DNA of 64,000 bases, taken from contig CANJNY010000010.1 of NCBI GenBank assembly GCA_947475715.1, positions 1 through 64,000 on the forward strand. Direction: 5' to 3'. The translations under genes were made by a program, and so were the position numbers. Shown here piece by piece: positions 8,631-17,016 of this stretch (the first letter of the stretch is position 1; each line of letters begins with the position of its first letter). This DNA comes from Prolixibacteraceae bacterium (lineage in GTDB: Bacteria > Bacteroidota > Bacteroidia > Bacteroidales > Prolixibacteraceae). Below the pieces are notes generated by a model, which was not told the DNA's origin, searched no databases, and saw only the letters and a program-made list of their open reading frames with translations.

Positions 8631-9422
8631 TTACAATTGCCCCTCACTGACACTCCAGCCGCCATCAACGGCTATCACTTGCCCTGTTGTAAACCGTGAA
8701 AGGTCACTCATAAAATAAACAGCCAGTCCGTCCAAATCGGAAGGATGCCCAATGCGTCCGCCATCCAAAGGCTGTTTGGTCTTGATGAACGACAGAATCG
8801 TTTGATCTTCGGCAGCACGTTTGGCCATTGGGGTTTCAACCAATGCCGGAGCGATTACATTTATCCGGATATTATTCTTTGCATAATACGAGGCAATGGA
8901 TTTGCTAAACCCCAAAATGGCCGATTTAGCTGCAGCATAAGCATGGGTGGAGAAATATTCACGCGAAGGGGAATACCCCAGAACTGAACTCATATTTAAA
9001 ATAGTTCCTCCGGATCCCTGCTTCAAAAACTGTTTGATTGCAGCCTGATTGGACAACATCAGCGAATTGAGATTTAATTCAATGGTTTTGTTCCACCCTT
9101 CAAGGGTAAGTTCGTGCAAAGGGCCATCCCCCATTTTTCGTCCACTCCCTCCGGCTATATGATAGAGTCCATCGAAACTGCCAAAAATAGCGATACACCT
9201 TTCAATGGCCTCAATGGAAGTGGATGGCTCGATTGCATCCCCAACAATGGCTTCTGCGCTGCTGCCCAGCAACGTTTTAGCTTCAGCCGCACTTTGCTTA
9301 TTTCGCCCCACAACAACAACATTTGCTCCGTTTTCGATAAAAGCTTTGGCCGCTGATAGACCTAGACCAGTAGTGCCGCCAATGATGACCAGATTTTTGT
9401 TTACTAAACTCTTTTCATACAT
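8631..9422 (-). CDS. Short-chain dehydrogenase/reductase
   Basis: Classical SDR of 263 residues. The NAD(P)-binding motif reads GGTTGLG near residue 15, the catalytic Ser is in NMSSVLG and the Tyr-x3-Lys pair is in YAAAK; the C-terminal FTTGQVIAVDGG motif is complete. It is cytoplasmic and likely oxidises or reduces a sugar or sugar acid. In a fucose-degrading organism one candidate role is 2-keto-3-deoxy-L-fuconate dehydrogenase, which is an SDR, but nothing in the sequence fixes this. It lies 41 bases after the Gfo/Idh/MocA gene and 42 bases before the ROK gene. Confidence 0.87.
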   Translation of the reverse strand: MYEKSLVNKNLVIIGGTTGLGLSAAKAFIENGANVVVVGRNKQSAAEAKTLLGSSAEAIVGDAIEPSTSIEAIERCIAIFGSFDGLYHIAGGSGRKMGDGPLHELTLEGWNKTIELNLNSLMLSNQAAIKQFLKQGSGGTILNMSSVLGYSPSREYFSTHAYAAAKSAILGFSKSIASYYAKNNIRINVIAPALVETPMAKRAAEDQTILSFIKTKQPLDGGRIGHPSDLDGLAVYFMSDLSRFTTGQVIAVDGGWSVSEGQL

Positions 9423-9463
9423 TAGCTAAAATGGTTTTAATTCTCTCCATTGATTTCTATCAG

Positions 9464-10954
9464 TTAAGGCATGGCAGGCAGCTTCCATCCCTCACGGTAA
9501 GTGTGTTTGATGTAACCATTTGCAGCTTCGAGCGCATTGAACTTAGCATATTTTGTATTAAAATGAGGATGCCCGTCAATGACTTTAAATTCGTCGGATG
9601 TCACAATGTTCAGCTCTTCAGTAGGTGAAATATTGGTAAAACGCATATTCTCAGCATCCCATTTCAGTGTTTTATTCAGGTTTTGTAATCGGATTGCCAA
9701 AACTCCCAGTAGCACCATTTCATTAAACGGACCGGAATACCCAAAATGGGAAGTTCCTTCAACCCTGTTCTCCGGAGATTCTTTACAGGCACGGATCCAG
9801 TCTTGTTCGTGTGGACCGTCAACATATCCCACTGCTCCGGAAATTCTGCGTAAATACGGAGTCACAATGGGAACTCTTCCCGATAGCAGACGCGCTTTAA
9901 ACCCGCCACATCCGGTGATCATGGTATCTTTTGAGCCGACAAAAATACATCCGCCTAGCCCGTCGGCCATGAGGTTTTCCCCTTCTGGCAATAGATCCGG
10001 CCTCCGGGGAAGGATTCCTCCATCATACCAGAAAACTTTAACGGCAGGCATTTCCTGATTCTTTACTTTGGTACGGGCAGGAAAATTAAATTCAACGGTT
10101 TCAGACTGAGGGGCACTTTCGGTATTTACCAGGGATGAACTACCGCTCACCTTTTCAGGGTAGCCCAACTTGAGCGACTGGTATACCGGATCGAGTACAT
10201 GACAGGCCATATCGCCAAAAGCCCCTGTGCCGAAATCCCACCAACCACGCCAGTTCCAAGGCGTATAAATATCATTGAATGGGCGCATAGGTGCAGAACC
10301 GATAAAAAGATCCCAGTTCAGAGTATCCGGAGGTATTAATTCACCTTTAGGCCTTTGCAATCCCTGAGGCCATATTGGACGATCGGTCCATGCATGCACC
10401 TCCTTTACTTCACCAATCTCACCGTTCCAAATCCATTCACAAACCTGACGCACACCATCACCTGAATTACCTTGATTCCCCATTTGAGTAGCAACTTTAT
10501 GCTTTGATGCAAGTTTAGTCAGCAATCTCGATTCGTAAACCGAATGGGTAAGCGGCTTCTGACAATATACGTGTTTTCCCATCGTTAGTGCGGTGGCTGC
10601 GATGATGGCATGAGAATGATCGGCGGTGGCAATCATAACACCGTCTATCGAGTCCCCCATTTCATCAAACATTCTGCGCCAGTCCCAATAGCGTTTAGCG
10701 TTGGGGAAATCTTTGAAACAACCATCTGCATATTTCCAGTCCACATCGCATAAACCAACAATATTTTCAGTTGCCATTCCTTTTAGGTTAGGATGCCCTT
10801 TCCCGCCGATACCAATACCGGCGATGTTCAATTTGTCACTCGGGGCTTTATATCCCATTCCACTAACAACATGAGCCGGTATTATGGAAACTCCGGCTGA
10901 AATAGCGGTACCCTTTTTCAGGAAATCGCGCCGTGATGTATTTGAATATGCCAT
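9464..10954 (-). CDS. Tat-exported Gfo/Idh/MocA oxidoreductase
   Basis: The N-terminus SRRDFLKKGTAIS is a twin-arginine signal, so the folded, cofactor-loaded enzyme is exported. The NAD(P)-binding Rossmann motif follows as IGIGGKGH at about 46-53, and the usual EKP motif is QKP in YCQKPLTHS. A bulky C-terminal domain brings the length to 496 residues, normal for the Tat-type Bacteroidota members. The family oxidises or reduces sugar hydroxyls. It is followed 19 bases upstream in the operon by a DUF1080 gene; enzymes of these two families cooperate in 3-keto-glycoside cleavage in other Bacteroidota, so this may be a periplasmic sugar 3-dehydrogenase (inference). Confidence 0.88.
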   Translation of the reverse strand: MAYSNTSRRDFLKKGTAISAGVSIIPAHVVSGMGYKAPSDKLNIAGIGIGGKGHPNLKGMATENIVGLCDVDWKYADGCFKDFPNAKRYWDWRRMFDEMGDSIDGVMIATADHSHAIIAATALTMGKHVYCQKPLTHSVYESRLLTKLASKHKVATQMGNQGNSGDGVRQVCEWIWNGEIGEVKEVHAWTDRPIWPQGLQRPKGELIPPDTLNWDLFIGSAPMRPFNDIYTPWNWRGWWDFGTGAFGDMACHVLDPVYQSLKLGYPEKVSGSSSLVNTESAPQSETVEFNFPARTKVKNQEMPAVKVFWYDGGILPRRPDLLPEGENLMADGLGGCIFVGSKDTMITGCGGFKARLLSGRVPIVTPYLRRISGAVGYVDGPHEQDWIRACKESPENRVEGTSHFGYSGPFNEMVLLGVLAIRLQNLNKTLKWDAENMRFTNISPTEELNIVTSDEFKVIDGHPHFNTKYAKFNALEAANGYIKHTYREGWKLPAMP

Positions 10955-10973
10955 AACTGATTAGTTATTGAGA

Positions 10974-11780
10974 TTAAAATTCTTTTATTTTAATGTTCTT
11001 GCACCAAATTTGAGTTCCATGGTTCTGAAGAGAAATATACCCTTCTTCCCATTTGCCGTAATCAGGAAAATCTTTCCATTTACCGCTATTGCGAAGCTTG
11101 GTCCACTCATCCGAGTATTTTACATATTCCACAACAACAACGCCATTAATGATTTGACTGACATGATTTCCATTAACCACCAGCAGCAGGCTATTCCATT
11201 CACCGATTGCCTTAGATGGGAGCGATTTCGGAGGGTACATCGCATAATTGGCACCACATATCTGCCAGTTCTCTAATGGATCGGGCCAATTATCCTGATC
11301 AATAATTTGGAATTCAGGGCCTGTTTCATAGGGGAATTTGTATTTGGGATCTTCTACAGCCTGGAAAATAATTCCACTATTGGTTCCTTTCTTTAATTTA
11401 AAATCGACACTAAGGGCAAAATTGCGATATTTTTTGTTGGTGATTATATCCTGATCTTCATGCCCACTTTTGGTTGTTGTGGTAAATGCCCCCTCCTCAA
11501 TAACCCAGCAATCAGGAAAGCCTTTGTAATTAAAACCATGCCAGCCACTGGTCGTTTTACCATCAAAAAGAAGATTCCACCCCTTTTTCTTCTCGGCAGA
11601 AGTCAACGTATTGGAATCTGATGAACGATCAATCTGTGCATAAAGGGTTAACGGATCTTTGGTTTCTGAAGGGGTAAACGAAAGCATAATAAGGGTCCCC
11701 AGGCTCAAAAAAAAAGTGATTATTCGATTTTTCATTTTAGAGTTCATTAAGTATTTAATAATTAGATGTTTTAATTGCAA
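10974..11780 (-). CDS. DUF1080 (3-keto-disaccharide hydrolase-like) exported protein
   Basis: A beta-jelly-roll DUF1080 protein; motifs include WNLLFDGKTTSGWHGF, FKLKKGTNSGIIFQ and EFQIIDQ. The longest frame starts at 11780, but the starts at 11747 and 11735 place the hydrophobic export segment (IITFFLSLGTLIMLSF) nearer the N-terminus and are more likely. DUF1080 members are extracytoplasmic enzymes that act on 3-keto-glycosides. It is the first gene of the long minus-strand operon and precedes the Tat-exported oxidoreductase by 19 bases, which supports a paired oxidation-cleavage role. No lipobox is seen. Confidence 0.87.
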   Translation of the reverse strand: MQLKHLIIKYLMNSKMKNRIITFFLSLGTLIMLSFTPSETKDPLTLYAQIDRSSDSNTLTSAEKKKGWNLLFDGKTTSGWHGFNYKGFPDCWVIEEGAFTTTTKSGHEDQDIITNKKYRNFALSVDFKLKKGTNSGIIFQAVEDPKYKFPYETGPEFQIIDQDNWPDPLENWQICGANYAMYPPKSLPSKAIGEWNSLLLVVNGNHVSQIINGVVVVEYVKYSDEWTKLRNSGKWKDFPDYGKWEEGYISLQNHGTQIWCKNIKIKEF

Positions 11781-12329
11781 AGTCGTGTCTGATCCTGAAT
11801 ATCAAAATCGATTAACAGTAAAATGGATTTACAGAGATCGACGTTTAAAATCCCATTTTAATGCACTGGAATTTGAGTACTAAAATAGTTAATTTTTTTT
11901 GCTTATGGCACCAGCAAATTTTGAGCGGCTTCCTTCTTTAGCTTATTTCCTAATTTCACTTCTACCGCAGCCTAACGACCATCACTTAGCCGAACAATCA
12001 AATTGCCTGGCTAGATAACATATTATCAGAATCCTGCAAATTCCTGATCAGTACAAAGATTCACAAAAAACATAGTAAGCCATTGAATCAGATGAGCGGG
12101 ACTGGCGAATTGCATTCGCCCATTTATTATACCAAATTGGACCACCAAAGCAATACCGATTCTATATTTTGTATGCGTATATAAATCGTTCATATACCTG
12201 CAGTGAATGATTACTCCGCGAATGCAATTCGCGGAAAATTAAATCGGTCAAATCAAATTCTTCCGCCCCGCCTAATAACCATTTACCATTATTCGATTAA
12301 CCATTATCGCATTAACCATTAATTCATTA
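11781..12329. other. Intergenic stretch without an intact gene
   Basis: About 550 bases upstream of the DUF1080 operon and downstream of the T9SS remnant. I see no coding frame. It contains two REP-like hairpins (listed separately) and, at 12,270-12,330, several tandem imperfect copies of ATTAACCATTA. The promoter of the minus-strand operon must lie in its lower part, but I could not find a clean TAnnTTTG box there. Confidence 0.5.
12104..12233. repeat. Pair of REP-like palindromes in inverted orientation
   Basis: GCGAATTGCATTCGC at 12105-12119 and its exact reverse complement GCGAATGCAATTCGC at 12218-12232 are about 100 bases apart. Each arm is itself a hairpin (stem GGCGAA/TTCGCC or CGCGAA/TTCGCG with a 5-base loop). 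This form matches REP/BIME-type elements mobilised by RAYT (IS200/IS605-like) transposases. No RAYT gene is in the window. Confidence 0.6.
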
Positions 12330-12960
12330 TCAATGCCTAACCGCCATTTTAAACGTAATAATTTCACCATTGTATTGTAACACAAATGGATATAATCCCA
12401 TCGACAGGTATTGTTCCAAAAGCGCTGTCTGCGGTATTCCTGCTTCCACATCTCCCTCATAGACCCGAGCTACACGTGATCCGTTCATCGAGAAGATATC
12501 GAGTTTAACGTGAGCATTCTCACCAATACGGAACCCGAAGATCACCGGGCCGTTTGCCGGATTCGGGATAGACCTTAAACTCATTGGTCAGATCAAGCGC
12601 TGCAGGGTTTACCGGTGGATTAATCACCACCAGGGTATCCGATTTGGTGCCATTATTATTGAGGATAATGGCCATTGTGTGTGTAGTACTGGTTCCGCAA
12701 CCGTTCGATGCAGAAACATTCAGTGTTACGGAAGTAGCTGTAGCTGAAAAGCTAATCTTCACCGAATTGGTAGTTCCAGATATACTAGCCCCAACACCGG
12801 AATAACTCGAGACATATGTAACATCTGTTACACTTGGTCCCGTATAAACCACATTGACAGTTCCCTGCTTAACAAACGCAGACGATACAGTGAAACCTCC
12901 CGGTTACCGCTTTTGTAACAGTGGTTCTGCAACTATTGCTGGTCACGGTATAATTTACAG
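12330..12960 (-). pseudogene. Frameshifted remnant of a T9SS-secreted PKD-like protein
   Basis: Three reading-frame pieces join into one C-terminus. From 12960 down to about 12900 a frame reads VNYTVTSNSCRTTVTKAV, then after a frame change near 12900 GGFTVSSAFVKQGTVNVVY and a repetitive Ser/Thr-rich PKD-like domain run to NEFKVYP, and after an extra C near 12570-12575 the third frame continues NPANGPVIFGF to the stop at 12330. The last piece is a type A T9SS C-terminal sorting domain (FKVYPNPA, LDIFSMNGSRV, ending in FKMAVRH). The N-terminus is missing. It is a decayed extracellular protein. Confidence 0.75.
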
Positions 12961-13231
12961 TTATTATGCAGACCCTATTTATTGCCAAAGGATGTGAAGT
13001 AAAACCGACCCTAATTTCAATTAAAATTTTATCTGAACGTTTATCCTCCTACATAACAAGTTTTCTCACGCTAATTAATCGTGAGTTGTGAAAATCCAAT
13101 CTCAAAACAGATATTTTTGGAAATAGCTTATTTATTAAGAATAATACTAAAAAAGAAAGAGGCTCGCTCGAAAATATCCCATCCACTCTGGGACGGAGAC
13201 TCAGATTCTGAACTTTGAGTACAACATCGGT

Positions 13232-13475
13232 TCATCGTCCGGGCACCTGACTCTTGTATCTTATATGCTGATTAATCTCCAATCCTTTAATGACTGATAA
13301 ACGAAATGGTGCTACAGTCTGCATTCCAAAGTTGGTCGCCCATTTGGAAAAATCAACCACCGAAACCTGGCCATCGCCGTCAATATCGGAGGGTAGATAG
13401 ATCTGCAGTTACCTTGTTCGATAACATTTTATCCCTGTTCATTAAATATAAACGGTGCGCTGCACCTTTAAATAT
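13232..13475 (-). pseudogene. Frameshifted dockerin-like/EF-hand fragment
   Basis: A frame from 13408 to the stop at 13232 encodes PSDIDGDGQVSVVDFSKWA, a calcium-binding loop in the DxDGDGxVxxxDF pattern of dockerin-like repeats. Just upstream (to about 13475) another frame carries YLMNRDKMLSNKVTADLSTL, which leads into it after a one-base shift. There is no start codon or full domain. It is probably another piece of a decayed extracellular protein, perhaps the same locus as the T9SS remnant. Confidence 0.55.
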
Positions 13476-13741
13476 CTAAAGTCAGATATTTAAATTTAAT
13501 AGGCAGAACTTTTTCCAGAAATAGAAATCAGAAGTCGAACCAGGCAATGCTAAATCATGACATCTTTTAAGCCTTAATAATTAAGTAATTAAAAAAGAGT
13601 TGTATAGGAGAAGCAAAGTTTTAGAATTTCAAAGTCAAGATTCTTATAGTTCATAAAGTACGACACTAAATTATTCCTATTACTTATCTATGTGACAAAA
13701 TGAAATTTCATACTTGACTCAACGGGAAATGTCGTTTATTC
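13476..13741. other. AT-rich spacer, nothing recognised
   Basis: Downstream of the GH43-type gene (minus strand). I see no frame, hairpin or promoter of note here. Confidence 0.4.
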
Positions 13742-14740
13742 TTATTCATCCTTTCCGCTAAGGATACCCGTATCAGAATTGATGGTTACCGGAAGAATAC
13801 CTGGCTGCTCACGCCATGGAATTCCGTCATTTCCAAAAAAAGTGGACCACCACTGCTTATTCTCATCCTGAAAAAACGTATTGTGACCACAGTATGGCAG
13901 AGCCTCATAGCGTGCACTGTAGGGACCATAGATATTTCGTGATGTCGAGACATAACAGCTATAACGTCCACCTTCCCCATGATCTGATCCGCACAAATAA
14001 TAGAGCCCATTGGTTTTGAACATAAATACCCCTTCATAACCAATATGAGTTAAAGAATCCTTTCCGAAAATAAGTGGGCACAGTCCGGAGTGGTGCTGAG
14101 GATCAGGATCCGAAACGACAGGTTTTAGCCAATGGTACGATTCTGCCAAACCGCTCATATCGGGTTTCATTTTTGCTATTTTGCCGCTATGCCAAAGATA
14201 ATAGACCGAGCCATCATCATCCTGAAAAAGCGAAGCGTCAATCTCATCACCCAGCCTTTCATTAGGTTGCATGTCAACATAAGGCCCTTCCGGTTTACCA
14301 GAGCTACTTTTAAGCAAGCCACAACCACTGTGCGCCGGGTCGTAGAATCCGGGATCCTTTGAACTCCAGCCAGGCATGCTGTAGGTTAACCAGTATGTTC
14401 CATTTATGAAATGAATCTCGGGAGCCCATAAAGGTCTTCCTTGTTCAACATATGGTTTGTGCCAGGGACTACCGCCTGGTTTCCATACAATACCGAGCGA
14501 CTGCCAGGAGATATGATCACTTGACTTCCATATTTGAATTCCTTTTGGTGGATCAGTAGTTCCTGTAAGGTACCAGCTATTATCAAGTCCAACACAAATA
14601 GAGGCATCGCGCAAATAGCTATCCATACATTTGCGTAAGCCAACCAGTGCGGAACCTCTATTGTTTGTAGCTCTTGCCAGTGATCCTGCGGTCAGCAGAA
14701 TGAGTAATAACCAGAATCTTAATACTAAATTTGATTTCAT
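13742..14740 (-). CDS. Exported GH43-family glycosidase
   Basis: A signal peptide (hydrophobic 7-21, ending near ARAT) is followed by a five-bladed beta-propeller of the GH43 clan. The three carboxylates are visible: Asp45 in YLRDAS (base), Asp168 in EIDASLF (pKa modulator) and Glu236 in GYEGVFMF (acid), with WAPEIH of the family at 105-110. GH43 enzymes act on arabinan, xylan or galactan side chains. The length of 332 residues means no extra carbohydrate-binding module. It follows the C69 dipeptidase gene by 44 bases on the same strand. Confidence 0.88.
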   Translation of the reverse strand: MKSNLVLRFWLLLILLTAGSLARATNNRGSALVGLRKCMDSYLRDASICVGLDNSWYLTGTTDPPKGIQIWKSSDHISWQSLGIVWKPGGSPWHKPYVEQGRPLWAPEIHFINGTYWLTYSMPGWSSKDPGFYDPAHSGCGLLKSSSGKPEGPYVDMQPNERLGDEIDASLFQDDDGSVYYLWHSGKIAKMKPDMSGLAESYHWLKPVVSDPDPQHHSGLCPLIFGKDSLTHIGYEGVFMFKTNGLYYLCGSDHGEGGRYSCYVSTSRNIYGPYSARYEALPYCGHNTFFQDENKQWWSTFFGNDGIPWREQPGILPVTINSDTGILSGKDE

Positions 14741-14784
14741 AAATTATTCGTATTTATTGTTTTGCTAACCTGGCAATTAAGAGA

Positions 14785-16257
14785 CTACAGAGTCTTATAT
14801 ATTTGATCTGTTTTATTGGCTATTTCAACAGCAATTTTACCGGTATGACTTGAAATTAATTTAATTAGTTTGGGAGCATCATGGGAATATTTTTTGAGCA
14901 ATCTTTTTTCAAACTTATCCTGTTTTCTAAAAGACTTACTTTCAAATGACTTCCAGCTATTTTGTACGGGCACAATAAACTTCCCATAATTGTGATCGAT
15001 CTTTTTAAAAAGCGAAACATAGGTGCAGAAAGCCTCTCCATTGCCTCGTTCATTCGCTGAAACCGGTGGATCCATTTGGGTTTTTAATGCAGATTCAGAA
15101 TCCCCATAGGCATAGATGGCTGGAATCGAATTCACACTCGGGTACCAGGGACAATAGGCCTGTACATCGGGCCGATATGGAGCAATCCAAACAATTGGGC
15201 CGATTTCAACAGGCAGCCAATTTCGCAGATGAGCGACAAAACTATACTGGGTTCCCCCTGCGCATATGGTAGCTTCATTCATTTGATGCGGATTACCAAG
15301 AGTATAATGAAGCGATTTATCCAGTGGTGTCCCTTCATAATGATCCCTTAATACCAACATAATATCCTGAATCGTTAATTTCTTAGTTGGAGTAACTGCA
15401 AATGGAAATTCACCTGTAGAGTCCAGGTTCCTGCCAGAAACAAGTTGGGCGCCCCGCCACATACGACAGGTATTTCCCGGATGAACGAGTGAACCAGGGT
15501 TGGAGTAACTTCGTGCGAAACGAAAAATTCCGTCACGGCTTGGATTATACCATCCCTGACTGATAGCGTAATCCACAAGATCAGATGATCCTATAAAATT
15601 AACAGTATCCTTTAAATCAATATCCTGTAGCGTATAGCAATTGGCAACTATTGCAACCTGATTATCCGGAACTTTATGGGCTATCCAATGTTTTCCGTTC
15701 ACTACAGAAAGAATCCATCCTTCATTTGAATCAGCAATAACATAAGATCTTCCGGAAGATGCATAACCAAATTCATCAATAAGTTTTCCTGCTATTTTGA
15801 TCCCTTCCCTCGCAGTTCTGGCTCTTTCTGCAACAATCCTTCTGAGCCAAAACACGATCCCTCCATCTTTTAATTGCGGATTCTCTTCTCGTGAGGGACA
15901 TCCGTCAGAAGCTACAGAGACACCAAATTCATTGATATAACTATCACAAACGCCACACCCTGGCCTGTTAATCCATAAATAGGCAAAAGTATGTTCCGAT
16001 TGGGGTAGCTTACCTCCGTTTTCAAGCATTACAGATTCACCAGGCCGATGATCTGCCTTTGGAACCTTAAAGTAATTCACAGAGCCAAGTCCGGTATCCT
16101 CATTATGAGCAAGGATTACAGAACCATCAGACGAGGCCTTTCTCCCAACTACGATCGAAAAACAATCAAGCTTTTGATCAAAAGCAGTCTGAGAAAAAGT
16201 GATATTTGTCACTGTTAAACTTAAAGTGATTAGAAAGAGGACATTTTTATATAACAT
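14785..16257 (-). CDS. C69-family dipeptidase, exported
   Basis: A 490-residue N-terminal-nucleophile peptidase of family C69 (PepD-like). After a signal peptide (1-22, TFSQ) the motif DCFSIVVGRKAS places the likely nucleophile at Cys32, with HNEDTG and SDGCPSREENP further on, as in secreted dipeptidases of the family. Other members become active after cleavage just before the Cys; here about ten residues separate the signal site from it, so autoprocessing is expected. It should release amino acids from di- or tripeptides in the periplasm. It may form a two-gene unit with the downstream GH43 gene, which is an unusual partner. Confidence 0.87.
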   Translation of the reverse strand: MLYKNVLFLITLSLTVTNITFSQTAFDQKLDCFSIVVGRKASSDGSVILAHNEDTGLGSVNYFKVPKADHRPGESVMLENGGKLPQSEHTFAYLWINRPGCGVCDSYINEFGVSVASDGCPSREENPQLKDGGIVFWLRRIVAERARTAREGIKIAGKLIDEFGYASSGRSYVIADSNEGWILSVVNGKHWIAHKVPDNQVAIVANCYTLQDIDLKDTVNFIGSSDLVDYAISQGWYNPSRDGIFRFARSYSNPGSLVHPGNTCRMWRGAQLVSGRNLDSTGEFPFAVTPTKKLTIQDIMLVLRDHYEGTPLDKSLHYTLGNPHQMNEATICAGGTQYSFVAHLRNWLPVEIGPIVWIAPYRPDVQAYCPWYPSVNSIPAIYAYGDSESALKTQMDPPVSANERGNGEAFCTYVSLFKKIDHNYGKFIVPVQNSWKSFESKSFRKQDKFEKRLLKKYSHDAPKLIKLISSHTGKIAVEIANKTDQIYKTL

Positions 16258-17016
16258 ATCAAGTTTTTACAGATTTTTCTTTGAAAATCCTTAGTTAATT
16301 CAGCTTTTTGATCATCAGGTGTTACGGATATAAAAGATTAGGGAAAACCCCTCTCGTAATTCCGCATAAATCCAGACAATCAAAGATTCAAAAATAGTTT
16401 TTATTTCCGGTTCATCTAAGTAATGAGAATAAAAAGATGTCGCATTTATCTTTGAATATGGCCACTGATAAAAATTCTTTTGGCCACCAAGTGATCGGGA
16501 GCGGCGCGACCCCAACCTCACAACAGATAACAATAAAAAATCACGCAAAGGTTAATGTATAAATCTTTAATGGTTTATGTTTTCATATAAAATGCTTCAA
16601 ATGATGTTCAGAGTAGTTCATTTAAATTTATTTTATTTTTTTCTTTGCGGCTTTGCGTCTCTGCTTGAGCCAAAGAGTTATATCGGAGACGCCAATACAC
16701 CCAAAAGAGACCAAAGATATTTTTAAGATTTAGTGAAATTTCGTGTTTTGGTGCTTTGGTGGCATCTTTTTTATTTTTGAATCTAAAGAAATTAACTAAT
16801 AATCGAAATGCGGCATCATATCCTTCGTATTTCTTCAGATAAATTGAAGCTAAGTATTCCTGCAAGAAAACTGACCTGTTTTAAAACATGTTTTTCCTTC
16901 GCAAAGCATTGCGCAAACCTTTGCGGGAAATCAAATTCATGTCAGCCTTGAAAATCCCATGTAATATCTGCAATTTTGAATATCTTTAAAATCTTAAAAT
17001 TAAAATTCAGAAATTT
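16258..17016. repeat. Intergenic region with GCACCAAA-type degenerate repeats
   Basis: About 760 bases between divergent genes. On the minus strand it carries CAAGCAGAGACGCAAAGCC near 16,650 and GCCACCAAAGCACCAAAACA near 16,750. A related block recurs at about 22,470-22,545. Near 16,900-16,945 CGCAAAG and CTTTGCG flank the small palindrome TTGCGCAA and can pair. Reading frames across it (for example 16,608-16,865) are translations of these repeats. The promoter of the GH3 operon is likely in the last 50 bases, where TATCTTTA lies about 30 bases before the start codon. Confidence 0.5.

Noticed and set aside
16608-16865. 85-codon minus frame in the 16.3-17.0 kb spacer
   Set aside because: Its residues are the translation of degenerate intergenic repeats (ACCAAAGCAC and CGCAAAG units), not of a protein family.
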